From positions 28,981,163-29,045,162 of the forward strand of contig NC_035436.2 in assembly GCF_002127325.2 (NCBI RefSeq): DNA of 64,000 bases. The letters run 5' to 3'. Shown here piece by piece: positions 17,479 through 29,382 of this stretch (positions are counted from its first letter, which is position 1; every line of letters starts with the position of its first letter). The position numbers and the translations under genes are program-made. This DNA is from Helianthus annuus (lineage: Eukaryota > Streptophyta > Magnoliopsida > Asterales > Asteraceae). The notes below the pieces were generated by a model. That model did not search any database, was not told the DNA's origin, and saw only the letters and a list, made by a program, of their open reading frames with translations.

Positions 17479-19239
17479 CAGAGGCGGAACTAGCATGTTA
17501 GGAGACGTAGCATTGGCTACGGCTCAACCCCGTATTCGTAGTGTATGTTTTTATTTATTTTTTTAGGTGAAAATGAGATGAAATGAATTTTTTCGATCGA
17601 CGGAAATGGAAATTTCCGGTGATCGAAGGAAACCTGCAACCAGCAATTAAAAAAAATGGAGAAGAAGATGATGTTATATATATTAATATTAAATATAAAG
17701 CATTGAAAACATAAAGGAAAACACAGGTCTGAAAAAGTAAAAAGCAACATTTGTCAAAGTTTATTTAATATTTAATCTTTTATATTATTTCATGAGTTAA
17801 ATGCCCGGATAGTCCCTGTGGTTTGGTCTTTTTTCACCTTTAGTCCCTAACTTTCTAAAATTACCTCTATAGTCCCCAACTTTTCAATTTTCGTTCTCGG
17901 ATAGTCCCTGGCGCGGATGAAGTTAGTTTTATCAGTTAAGTAGGGGGTGAAATAACTAAAATGCGCTCAATAATTAATAAAAAAACCTAAGCCTTTTACC
18001 CACCCCACCCCCACCCCTCTCTCTTATTCTTCCCTCTTTCCCCACTTCTGACCTTCAGACCTTCAGATCCCTCCCGGCACCTCCACCATCACCATCACCA
18101 TCACCACCACCACCACCTCCTCCACAGTAATAACTTATGGGAAAAAAAGGGTCATCAGTGTGCGCCAGATTAGAAACCGGACCCTACAATGATACGAAAC
18201 CGATCCAGAAACCTGTTTAGGTGAAACCAGTCAGATCCGATCCCACCCGTCAGTTTGAGAATAGATATACTTTGAATCCGGTTTGGGAGAATGGCTAATT
18301 AAATAATGCAATGAAATCGGTTTTCAAGACGATCCTATCCGGTATAGTTTTATGGTTTTCTTTTAGAACTGGTTTGAGCATATTTGGTTCTGACTCAATC
18401 TTAAGCAGTTTTAAAACCAATCTGGTTTGGCTCAATTACGGGTTTTATATATGCTTGAACTTGATCTGCTGTGAACAAATAGAAGTTTTTATAGTTTAAT
18501 TGGCATTAGATGAGTAATGTTTGGAAAATTTTGGTTTGAATTCGTCATGATTATTAGAGATCAGATGATTAGGAAGAAAAGAAGAAAAAGATTGCAGAGA
18601 AAGAAGAGTAGAGTAAATAGAGGTTTGAATTCATTCTTTTCATACTCTTTTTCATTTTTTTCATGCTCTTTTTCATTTTTTTCATGCTCAGTACAAGATT
18701 CTCTTTTTCATTTTTTTCATACGGTGACGGTGATGGTGGTGGTGGTGGTGGGTTAGAGAGAGAGAGAGATGAGGGAGAAGAAGATGAGGGGTGGGTCATT
18801 TCTTTATGGTTTATTTTTAATAACAAGGGCATTTTAGTAATTTCACATCTACTTAATACCAAAAACTAACCTTCATCCACGCTAGGGACTATCTGGGAAC
18901 AAAATTGCAAAAGTTGGGGACTATAGCTGTAATTTTAGAAAGTTAGGGACTAAAGTTGAAAAATGGGCAAACCACAGGGACTATCCAGGCATTTTTCTCT
19001 TATTTCATCTATTGTAAGCATTTTCTGTTGGTTTTTTTTACTTTGTTTTCTAAGCATTTTTCATTGGTTTTGTTTTTTAGTTGTTTATTTATATTTTATC
19101 AAGTATTAGATGTACTTTATATTATTAATAAGTTTTTATTCTTTTTATTTTTACAAATATTTTTATTATAATAGCACAGGGCCGGCTGTAAGTAAAAAAA
19201 AATGGATACCCCTGAGATTCTCTTTTAAATCCGCCACTA
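17479..19239. mobile_element. non-autonomous hAT-type element (host of a nested MITE)
   Basis: Ends CAGAGGCGGAACTAG and ...AAATCCGCCACTA form an imperfect terminal inverted repeat. An 8-bp duplication GTTTACCC flanks it (17471-17478, 19240-19247), as expected for hAT. The empty site is readable at 15280-15292. No transposase is seen. Nearly 1.2 kb of its length is the nested element 17795-18999. Confidence 0.75.
17795..18999. mobile_element. Mutator-type MITE with long inverted repeats
   Basis: Begins GAGTTAAATGCCCGGATAGTC and ends with its inverse GACTATCCAGGCATTTTTCTC. The terminal repeats extend about 150 bp inward (TAGTCCCTAACTTTCTAAAATTAC and its complement). A 9-bp duplication TTATTTCAT (17786-17794, 19000-19008) fits the Mutator superfamily. 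The interior has CAC/CAT repeats near 18085-18120 with a complementary GTG run near 18735. No transposase. Confidence 0.85.
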
Positions 19240-19247
19240 GTTTACCC

Positions 19248-19627
19248 CCTGGATCTTGCTACCAAACATTTTATTCATTAATTTTTAAAGGTTGAAGTGT
19301 TGGCCCGTTATACTCTAATATATCCTCACTAGTATTAAGCCCATGCGTTGCAGCGGTTGTCATAAAACGGTGTTAAGTAGTAGCAATACCATATCATTGT
19401 CAGTGACCACCAACATCGGAAAAGCTCGTAAAAATAAAATAAATAAAAGCGGGAAAAAAATAACGTCGAGCGAAAAGCAGATGTAAAATCTTTGAATCAC
19501 GCACGCTCGTTGCTGATAAATTAAACCGAAACGTAAAACATAGAAAAGAATAATTAAGTCCATCCAGCCCGCGTGTTGGATGTACCTGTCAAACGCATAA
19601 AAAAATAGTTAAGTCCCTACAACGTTC
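19248..19627. other. non-coding flank between hAT element and chromovirus fragment
   Basis: 19248-19317 completes the duplicated flank unit. 19318-19627 contains a CATGCGTTGCAGCGG motif resembling 15495-15520. I see no gene in it. Confidence 0.4.
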
Positions 19628-21507
19628 GATGTTGAAGTTGCCACTGGAGGAACCGTCGCTGTCAATTCTGTCCTACGTGATTGTACGCTTGAACTCAATA
19701 ATCACGTCTTCCCTATCGATCTTATTCCGATGCAGCTTGGTAGTTTCGATATCATAGTAGGCATGGATTTTCTCCATGAGAATCGTGCCGAAGTTGTTTG
19801 CTTCGATAAAATGATTCGTTTCTCGCTCGCTAATGGTGTCAACTCTGTGTTTATAGTGAAGTCGCTTCGAAGAAACTCTAACTCATGTCGTGTGTCCAGG
19901 CTAGCAAGTATCTCGCAAGGAATACCAAGCTTTCTTGGCACACATTGTAGTAGCGGAGAAAAAGAAAGTTAAGGCAATAGACAAGGTGCCCGTGGTTCGT
20001 GAATTTCCTAACGTCTTCCCTGATGATTTCCCTGGTTTACCCCCGAGTCGTGATATTCATTTTCGTATTGACCTCATTCCTTGAGCAATCCCTGTTGCTA
20101 AATCTCCTTATCGTCTCGCTCCATCCGAAATGCGCGAACTCTCGAGTCAGCTCCAGGAATTACTTGACAAAGGCTTCATTCGCCCTAGCACCTCTCCTTG
20201 GGGCGCGCTAGTTCTTTTTGTCAAAAAGAACGACGGGTCGTTCCGGATGTGCATCGACTATAGGGAGTTGAATAAGCTGACTATCAAGAACTGCTATCCT
20301 CTGCCCCGAATCGATGAATTGTTTGATCAATTACAAGGTGTTGCGTGTTTCTCGAAGATTGATTTACACTCAGGCTATCACCAGTTACGAATCCAGAAGG
20401 AAGATATACTGAAAACCGCTTTCCGTACCCGATACGGCCATTATGAATTCGTCGTAATGCCCTTTGGTCTAAACAATGCACATGCGGTTTTCATGGATTT
20501 GATGAACCACGTGTGCAAACCATTTCTTGACCGCTTCGTCATCGTATTCATCGATGACATCCTCATCTATTCGAAGTCGAAAACCGAACACACGCAGCAT
20601 CTACGTTCGGTTCTCGAACTACTCCAAGGGAATCGACTCTATGCCAAGTTCTCCAAGTGTGAATTTTGGCTGGAGGAGGTTCAATTCCTCGGTCACATTG
20701 TTAATAGTCAAGGTATACACGTCGACCCCGCGAAGATTGAAGTTGTTAAGAGTTGGGTTACTCCAAAATCACCATCTGATGTCCGTTCGTTCCTTGGATT
20801 GGCGGGCTATTACCGTCGATTCATCGCTGACTTTTCGAAAATCGTTGTTCCGCTTACTTCTTTGACGTATAAAGACAAGCCTTTTATTTGGGGAACCAAA
20901 CAAGAGTAAGCCTTTCAAACTCTCAAGAATATGCTCTGCAACGCTCATGTTCTCGCTTTACCCGACGGAAACGATGACTTCGTTGTCTATTGTGATGCCT
21001 CGAAACTTGGTCTTGGTTGTGTTCTCATGTAACGGGACAAGGTTATCGCCTACGCGTCTCGTCAGCTCAAGATCCACGAGAAGAACTATACAACCACAAT
21101 CTTGAGCTTGGTGCAGGTGTTTTTGCATTGAAAATTTGGTGACACTACCTTTACGGTACCAAGTGTACGGTCTTCACAGACCATAAGAGCCTACAACACA
21201 TCCTCAGCCAAAAGGAACTGAATATACGCCAATGCCGATGGGATGTACTTCTTAACGACTATGACTGTGAGATTCGTTATCACCCTGGCAAGGCAAATGT
21301 CGTTGGCGACGCTCTAAGTAGACGAAGCTATTTGCATAGCATTCGTAATACCTAAGCATAGTTCAATCTCGAAGCTCTCATCCGCGACGCTCAGCATGCT
21401 TGTTTCACCGAAAGCACCTCGAAGAAGGAAAGGATTATCAATAATGGCAAGCAGTTAGTGAATAAATCAAATGGGATATTCCACTATCTAGACCGAATTT
21501 GGATTCC
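19628..21507 (+). pseudogene. chromovirus (Tekay-like Ty3/gypsy) pol fragment
   Basis: Begins within the protease C-terminal part (FDIIVGMDFL at ~19750). The reverse transcriptase is open over 20130-20909, with [39 protein letters not shown] and the catalytic [10 protein letters not shown]. The RNase H region follows (YCDASKLGLG near 20990), with a TAA stop at 21030-21032 and a frame change, then a DALSRR linker and the start of the integrase zinc-binding part. It is cut at 21508 by a Tat-lineage LTR. Gag, the protease active site, the integrase core and the LTRs are missing. The enzyme would copy element RNA to DNA; this copy is dead. Confidence 0.9.
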
Positions 21508-22244
21508 TGTTTTGGTCAAAAATTACCGAAGCAATTAAGTGATCAAATTAGTTTAGTGAGGTAGTGTGCTAGAAATGTGTGTTGAAAATATGCTAGTTAA
21601 GTTATTTGCTAAAACTGTTTCAGGATACGGCTCAGGATATAAAGTTGTATCTATGATCAAACAATGAGCATAAATGTAAAGGGTGACACAGGATGTACAA
21701 GGAAAGCCCTTGATCAATCTAGATCGCCGGCACAAAACCTCGGGAGTTGACAATCGCTGCTGCCTTGTTCTTCTATTATTTCAAATATCAGGATACAGTG
21801 AAGGATATGATGCGGATCCACTAGGTGTCACAATGTAATTCGAGTACAAGTGTTTGTGTGTAGTGATTGTTTGCAACAGGAGAGGAGAGTGTGCGAGAGA
21901 GTGTGTGACTTAATCTAATCCGATCAATCTATTTATAGTAAAAAGAAAGCAACCAATTATCCTACTATTCTGGGATCCGGCGAATATTCCACATGTGAAC
22001 GTTTTAGTCCACATCTTCCGGCTTCAACGTCTCTTATCTAACTGGTTTGCCCGAGTCTCAAGGAGAAGAAGTCCACTTGAACATTGGAGACTTACACCCT
22101 TCAATTTGCACGTGGTTAAATCAGTTATTACCAGGATATCGCATCAGGATGTTACCAATATCATGATTCGGTATCCTGATCACAAATAAACAATCAAAGC
22201 CAAAATATTAGTCAGGATATATGTTCAGAAAATGACCCATAACA
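21508..22244 (-). repeat. 3' LTR of the family-2 Tat element
   Basis: Read on the minus strand it begins TGTTATGGGTCATTTTC and ends AATTTTTGACCAAAACA, the same end as the family-1 LTRs. A TATA-like ACTATAAATAG lies at about 21929-21940. It is related but not identical to the LTR pieces at 38224-38510 and 47711-47921. Confidence 0.85.
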
Positions 22245-22498
22245 ATTGTCCCCAAAATATATATGTTAGTATACCATTCCAACGGATATATTTTTAAACT
22301 TATCTCTAAGATCGAGGTTATTAAACCGAAACGACGCTTGATTTGACTTGGTGCAACTTCCAACGCGTTTTCTACTCGATGGTTATCCAATTAGCCCCTA
22401 TATCTTCTCTATTCCTTGTTGATAAACAACCGTCCTCTCCGGAATTTTTAGGTACTTTCCTTCCTTCTCCTTTAGCTTTTTCTTGTTCAAATTTCCAG

Positions 22499-24288
22499 AT
22501 GGCCACCAGAACTCGTTCTCATTCCGGCGAGTCCACCTCGTCTTTCGTCGATCAAAACCTGCTCAAAAATCCCGGGAAGGAGGTGTGCTCCTTCGACAAT
22601 GCTGATATCGCTGCATTAAGAACTTCCGGCGCTTTCCCCGACACGGCTGTCATTCGTCCATTCGACCGGAGCATTCGTTCCGACGTCTCTTCCGAAGAGT
22701 GGATCTGCTTCTCGTCATATCCATTTTCTCTTGGCCTTCGATACCCTTTTCCGGAATTTATCATGGATTTTTTCCGAGTCATCGACCTCTGTTTTGCTCA
22801 GACGATGCCCATGGTCTTGAGAGTACTTATCATGCTTAACCAGATCAAAACCCTCCATGTCACTGACCTTTGTATTGAAGACCTTCCGATTGCTTACCAT
22901 CTCCGATCTCATGGCAACAACCGTTTTTTACTTTTCTCAACTTCTAGCAACCCCCTCATCCTCAAAGCTTCAAAAAACGAGGATGGGTGGCAGTGAAAGT
23001 TTTTCTTTGTTAGAAGGGATTCCATTCCCGAGGGCAAAAGCCTTCCGGTGAAATGGTTGACCTCTGGTAGGGTTTAGGGCTTTTAGATATCCCCAAACAT
23101 ATCCTGGTGATGTATCCTGTACTAACATCCTGATTGTGATTTATGCAGCAAACTTCAAAAAGTTAGCCCCTGCTACTGAAGAATCCCAAGAATAAATAAA
23201 AAAGATCTACCAACTGCCCGATTGTGACAGAACCTTTACACAACATCTTCCAGGTTCAAGCCAATACTCTTCATCAGACATGTCTGGTAAGAATCACACA
23301 ATTTTTGTATAGTTATAAAATAAAAATTTAGAATAATGACTTAGATATCTTCCCTGTTTAGCAGCACCAGCCAAAATTCCAGAGGTTTTTGACCTTGATG
23401 AACTGGATAGTTACCCCATCCCTGTCCAAGTGAAGAAAGAACCCAGCAAACCTGCCTCCACTTCTAAGCCAGCATCCAGCTCTAAACCGGCAGTTATCCC
23501 AAAGCCCTCTCCTGCTACCAAGCCACGTGCCTCAAGCTCCCGCAAGAGAAAGGAGACTGACTCTCCAGCCTCATCCGAGACCTTCCCCTTTGAAAACCAT
23601 GGGTTTGTCGAATCCAGCAGTTTCATGACCGGTTTCCTTTAACCAGGTAAAGATTCTCAACTGGTATCCTGTAAATATATGTTAACCATTATCCTGGACA
23701 TCCTATATATGTTGACATTTGTATTCTTGATCGCATGGTCTAGAACGTCTCGTGCATTTGTATGAAGAGGCTTGCGGGCTTAACAAGATGCTAGAGGTCA
23801 AGTTCAAGAAAGCCGAAGTCACCATTGCTGACCAAGGGATGATCGCCGCTGCCAAGTCTCAGCACTATGAAGATAAATTCAAAGAGATGACCTAGGAGCA
23901 CCAAGCCGCCATTCACAAAGTCAATGAGGATGCTCAAGCCAAGCTGGATGTTGCTCATCTTCAATACCAGCAGGATATGAGTTCCTACCGGGATGGCCTC
24001 AAAGGATCCGTTGTTGTTTCCCTTCTCCAAGCCAGGCTAGGGATGGCTTATGAGGCCAAAGCCTTGGGCTTTGAATGCCCCTCTTGGAACGTCAAGGCCT
24101 GGGAAGCGAAACTAGTGGATCTCGGAGGCAATCCTGTGGAACATCCTGCAAAGCATGCTGGTGAGGAGCCTCCCAAGGCGACAGAGGCGGTGGCCGATGC
24201 TGGTGGTGATGCTGAAAAGAATCCCGAGGGTGATGCTGGTGCAGGCGCTGAGGAAGACGTTGCTGATCAGGAAGGTGCTGCTCCTTAA
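22499..24288 (+). pseudogene. antisense gene of the family-2 Tat element ('putative gypsy type transposon' domain), broken
   Basis: Lies opposite to pol, between integrase and 3' LTR, and has its own intron-exon structure: exon 1 22499-23066, exon 2 23149-23286, exon 3 from 23362 or 23365, a last exon from about 23747 to 24288. Exon 1 encodes ISSEE-like N-terminal parts and a PMVLRVL / FFVRRDSIP core, which I recognise as the plant domain labelled putative gypsy-type transposon (Transposase_28). The C-terminal exon is Ala/Glu/Gly-rich and coiled-coil-like. Exon 1 is 568 bp, the same as in elements A and C. A TGA at 22994-22996 in exon 1 and further stops in exons 2, 3 and 4 make it a pseudogene. 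A CCTATATCTTC box near 22398 may be its TATA. Function is unknown in any copy. Confidence 0.75.
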
Positions 24289-25848
24289 GAAACAAAGTGG
24301 GCGATGATGGATATACGTGCCAAGGCCAGAGCCCACTTTTTAAGTTTGATGGTTGTAGTTTGTTGAACAATTTACTTTTTCAGTCTTCGAACAATTTATA
24401 TTTCCTGCATTAGAACAATTTGATAACCAAAGGTGGATGGGTCCTGGGTTTCAGGATGAAGCCCTTGGTTATCAATTAGTATAATCTGTTTTGGACAATA
24501 CAACGATTGGAGGTGGATGGGTCTCGGTTTGAGTCGAAACCTTCAATCGTTGTGTAAATATAGTAAGGAACTTATCGTGCTTTTGGTGGATGGGCCTCAG
24601 TTTGAGGTGAAACCAAAAGCACAACTTTTGACGTGTTAATAATATAACCTACTTTTAACTTACTTGCCTTTGTTATTGCCTTAGTTTAAACTTCAGTTTT
24701 CCACAAATTAGTGTAATAATTCTCAAAAAATATCTTGATCAGTATACTTAGCAACATCCCATAAAGATTTCCGTTTAATAGGGTTTTCAAAATTCGAACA
24801 ATTCGGACAACATTTTCATTTCATAATGTTTGTTTTGATAACGTTTGTTCACTTAGAAAGCGGTTTTGACTTTTAACCCAAGTGTTATATCCCAAATATT
24901 AATATCCAGAGACATATGCTATAAATATACTTTGAAAATGTATCCTAATTATGATATATAAGTTTTTGTCAAACACAGTTCCAACAACTTAAATAACTTA
25001 GATAAGGTTTTATAAAGGAATGATCATACCAGGAATAGGGTGTAACCTTATTACCAAATTCCAATCCTTTTGCAACTTCTTCTACTTAGGTGTCCCCAGT
25101 CCGAAATACTCAGCACATTAGGTCCGAACTTGATCCTTACACAATCTCCTCAGAAGGAATGTCCCCTGTGCACGAAGTTCTTAAACACTTAGGAATTTTT
25201 TGAACACTAGTTTCAACTATTTGAATAATTATCGTGTCACAGGGGGTAAACCCAAAAATGTACTGGAGATAAATCCTTAGTGTCCTAGGGATGAACCCAT
25301 AAGTATCCTGGGGAAAATCCCAAATTTTCTTGCGCTACAGGCGGGAGTGTATAAACTCCAGAACTTAGAAAGGTGAAAACCTTTAAACCTTAGAGAGTAT
25401 GAAAATACCCTTTCGTGAGAGAGGGTGATCAATCCTCATATACCTTTAGGATCCAAGATATAGCCAACAATAACGAAATTGTCAGCCACTTTTACATGGA
25501 CTGGTCCCACTATCTTGAACTATCCTTGGATAACTTGCGCTCCAGGTGGGGTGTTTAAACCTAATTCGAGAGAAAGGTGAATACCTTTAAACCGGTGAAG
25601 GGATCAGGATCCCTTAAACGTGAGAGAGGGGGCCAATCCTCTAGTCTTTCGAAGTATCCTGAGTGTGTATCCTAGAGCTATATCCCGAAGCATATACTGC
25701 AAAACAACCATAGGCTAAGGTGGGTGTTAGCCTGGCTAACACCCCTCCGATGCTTAAGTTAGTAATTGGTTCAAAAGAATAAATAATATTAAACATATTA
25801 AAAGAGATAGAATTCATACCATCCTGAGTTAGAAATTAAATTCCAAAC
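24289..25848. other. repeat-rich spacer of the family-2 Tat element
   Basis: Non-coding. A GGTGGATGGG(T/C)C word with flanking inverted words recurs at about 24430, 24510 and 24590. Further on, ATCCT/AGGAT words and AGGTGAA(A/T)ACCTTTAAACC-like phrases repeat around 25360-25640. It corresponds in position to the tandem-array spacers of elements A-C. Confidence 0.6.
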
Positions 25849-28404
25849 TCACTTGAAATAGAGCTTTAGATGTATAGCATTCCAGGATCTTGGTAGTATA
25901 TCCCCCTCCATATTCTTGAGTCGATATGCTCCTTTTCCTGATTCTGATTCAATCTCATAGGGTCCTTCCCATTTCGGAGCCAACTTCCCATCAGCAGGAT
26001 TAGTATAATTCTGAAAAGCTTTTCTCAATACCCAATCTCCAACCAGGAACCTTCTAGTCCTTATATTCTTGTTATATGCTTTAGATATCCTCTGTTGATA
26101 TGCTGCCATCCTTAGCCTTGCTGCGTCTCTTGTCTATCAATAGTATCCAATTCCTGGCATAGGATTTCAGGATTCTGCTTAGGATCCCGGAGGTTGGATC
26201 TTGCTGTAGGTATTACCATTTCTGTCGGGATTACCGCCTCTGCTCCAAATACCAAGGAAAATGGGGTTTGGCCAGTTGCACTTTTCACCGTTGTTCTATC
26301 AGCCCATAAAACAAAGGGTAGTTCTTCCGCCCATCTTCCTTTTTTGGCTCCTAGTCTCTTTTTCAGGTTGTTGACAATTATCTTGTTTGAGGATTCCGCT
26401 TGTCCATTTGCTTGAAGATGTACCGATGTGGATGTGATCATCTTAATTCCCCAACTTTTGCAAAAATTAGTAGTCCTCTTGCTTATAAACTGAGAACCAT
26501 TGTCGCAGATTATCTCGGCTGGTACTCCAAACCTGGTCAGGATATTCCTTTTTATGAAGGATACTACTTCTTGGTCTCTAACTTGGACAAATGCTTCAGC
26601 TTCAACCCATTTAGAGAAATAATCGGTCATTGCCAGCATGAAGACTTTCCCTCCTGGAGCCTTTGGCAATTTTCCCACTATATCCATTCCCCACTTCATG
26701 AATGGCCAAGGGGAAACAATAGGATATAGTGGTTCAGCAGGCTGATGTAATATATTACTATGTCTTTGACATGCGTCACATCTTTAAGCATATTCTGCAG
26801 CATCTTTTCTCATCGTCGGCCAATAATATCCTGTTCTTAATACTTTTGAGAATAACGACCTGCCCCCAGTGTGGTTACCACAATCCCCTTCGTGTATATC
26901 CCGAAGCATTTTTTTTGGTTTCGGGATCCTCCAAGCACCCCAGATATGGTCCTGCAAGAGATTGCTTATACAAAATAATATGTATTATAGTGAATCGTGA
27001 TACCTTCATTCTATAGGCCTTAGGATTCTCATCCTTTGGGATGTGTCCTTCCTTGAGATATATTAGGATTGGAGTCATCCAAGACTTAGGATCCTTCTCA
27101 GGATATTCATCACCAGGATCATGAACACTTACTACTTCCTTATCCTGAGGATCCATTACAGGATATAGGATATGTAATATCGGTATTCGGGTTCCTTCCG
27201 GTATCCTGACTGATGATCCTAGATTTGCCAAGGCATCAGCTTCAGCATTATCCTCTCTTGGTACCTGTTCAAGTGTAAAAATATCGAAATATCCTGCTAA
27301 TTTTTTAAGAACTTCAAGATATTCAGCTAACTTTTCACCTTTTACTGCATAAGATCCATTGAAATGGTTAGTGATTAAAAAGGAATCAACAAATACTTGT
27401 AAACTCTTGATATTCATGCTCTTAGCCAATTCTAATCTTGTAATTAAAGCTTCATATTTTGCTTCATTATTAGTGGCAGGAAACTCACATCTAATAGCCT
27501 GGGGCAATATGTCCCCCTGTGGTAATTTTAGTAGTATACCCAAACCTACACCTCTTACATTAGATGCACCATCAGTATATAACGTCCAGGATTCTAGGCT
27601 TTCTCCTAGCTGTTGTACTTCTAGGTCTACTTCATTTTGAATATCACTACTGAAATCAGCCACAAAGTCAGCTAAGGCTTGAGACTTTATGGCATTTCTA
27701 GGCTCATATACTAGATCATAGGCACTTAATTTCACTGACCACTTGGCCATTCTACCTGACATCTCGGGTTTCCTAAGCACATTTTTTACAGGATAGTTGG
27801 TTTTAACATGAATCCTATGTGTTTCAAAATAATGTCTAAGTTTCGTTGATGCCATAACTAGGGCTAATATCAATTTCTCTAGATGAGAATATCTAGTTTC
27901 AGCATCTAATAAACTTTTACTAACATAATAAACAGGATACTGCTGATCTTCATGATCCTTTACAAGGACAACACTTACTGCATTCCCTGATACTGCAAGA
28001 TCTAGGGATAGTGGTTTACCATCCTCATGTTTCATTAACAGAGGTGCAGTTGAGAGATACTGCTTCAAATCCTGCAAGGCTGTCTCATGCTTCTCTCACC
28101 ATTCGAATTTCTTATTCTTCTTCAGGACGTCATAAAATTCCTTGCATTTTTCTGAGGATCTTGAGATAAATCTGTTTAATGCCGCTACTCGCCCTGTTAA
28201 TCTTTGAACATCTTTCATATTTGAAGGTGACTTGATATCCAAGATGGCTTTAATCTGTTCCAGGCTTGCCTCTATCCCCCTTTTCGTCACCATGTATCCT
28301 AGAAACTTTCCTGCCCCCACTCCAAAATGGCATTTAGCAGGATTCAATTTCATGTTGTATTGGTCCAGGATAACTAATGCACCCTTAATATCCTGGAGGT
28401 GATC
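25849..28404 (-). pseudogene. family-2 Tat pol: RT end, RNase H and integrase, with stops
   Basis: Read right to left: the end of reverse transcriptase and its connection (28353-28096; GKFLGYMVTKRGIEAS, VQRLTGRVAALNRF), RNase H (28077-26875; the LYTDGASN and NNEAKYEAL stretch is the extra RNase H copy typical of the Tat lineage), a degenerate integrase zinc finger (CDACQRH, with a TAA in place of a lysine codon near 26785), the integrase core (26699-26112; TDYFSKW, CDNGSQF, AESSNK as the D,D,E set) and the C-terminal domain (26109-25849; GDWVLRKAF, KWEGPYEI). Stops or shifts near 28095, 26875, 26785 and 26111 break the frame. The region right of 28353 is lost at the chromovirus junction. Confidence 0.9.
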
Positions 28405-29382
28405 TGTGACACCCCAGGAAAACCAGTAAACGACACAACTTACCTAGCTTCCTCAGTAACTGCATGCTAAATTTCGGGACGAAATTTCTTTCAAGTTGGG
28501 GATAATGTGACAACTCGAGTTTCTGACTTTCACTTTCGCATTTATTGCACGTTGACTTTGACTGTTTAGTTGTTTGACTTGTTTGGCTTGTAACTGTATG
28601 CGTTATGATTTAATGAAACGTATTGTGTTTGTACATATATGTGATTGCTGTTATAACATGAGAATTTATTATAAAACACTTAGACTAAAACCACGTAATG
28701 CTCAACGAAACAAGATATGTTTCGCCATTAGTAAGCTCGACGAAACGGGGTTTTGTTTCGTTGCAAGCCTCTCGACGAAACAGCCTGTTTCGCCGGCCCG
28801 CCGATTCGCCGAGGCCCAGTATGGCCCAATTCATGAGAACGCGTATAAGTTACACAATACGGGTTACTTCGTCACACTTTTGTCAAGAACCAAAACCCTA
28901 GAGCCCCTCCTATTCTGTGTGACGGCAGTCTGAGATTCCCGAAGACAATCTTAGCGATTAATCCGTTATTTCTAATATTCCGGTTAGTTGCATGTTTGTT
29001 AACTCAATTCATGTTTGATTTGTTGTTCGATTCATGTATGTGTTATACACCTGGCTGATGAAACGGCTGTGGATTGTTGTTGTTTATCATGATGATCTAT
29101 GAATGCAAGACTAGTATGATTCATTGTTAGTCATTTGGTAGAGTATAGGGCTGTTGACGATGATTGATGATGATTTCGTGATCTTGGCGATTTGAATAAT
29201 GTTTACTCAGGATGCTAGATTGTTGCTAAACCAATTAGGATGATTGATCGATGTATTAGGGTTAGTGATGCTATTGAATCTTATACCGTAATTTTTGTGA
29301 ATGGGCTCAATGTTCTCGTAAATCGGATGTAAAATAATAGAACTATGTTTACCGATTTGATATCATATGATTCTGTATGCAT
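28405..29382 (+). repeat. chromovirus (Tekay-like) LTR and internal end, left part
   Basis: TGTGACACCCC at 28405 starts right after family-2 sequence. GGGACGAAATTTCTTTCAAG and a purine tract GTTGGGGATAATG then precede a second TGTGACAACTCG at 28508. The LTR start is therefore 28508 if the first 103 bp are the end of the internal region, or 28405 if they belong to the LTR. It contains three short CGAAAC...GTTTCG hairpins (28703-28795). The Athila-like element splits the LTR at 29383. Confidence 0.7.

Larger units (their letters stand above)
21508..28404 (-). mobile_element. Tat-lineage Ty3/gypsy element, family 2, 5'-truncated
   Basis: Minus-strand element with its 3' LTR (21508-22244), a purine tract on the minus strand just to the right (TATATTTTGGGGACAA, 22245-22262), a gene on the opposite strand (22499-24288), a repeat-rich spacer and pol from integrase back to the middle of reverse transcriptase. 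It stops abruptly at 28404, where a chromovirus LTR begins. It inserted into the chromovirus fragment at 21507. The first half (5' LTR, gag, protease, most of RT) is not in the window. Confidence 0.85.

Noticed and set aside
18569..18862. Ser/Pro-rich and Lys/Met-rich frames in the Mutator-type MITE
   Set aside because: They translate low-complexity CAC/GTG and TTTTTCAT repeats and have no homologue I recognise.
26194..26729. Plus-strand frames over the family-2 integrase
   Set aside because: Shadows of the minus-strand integrase.
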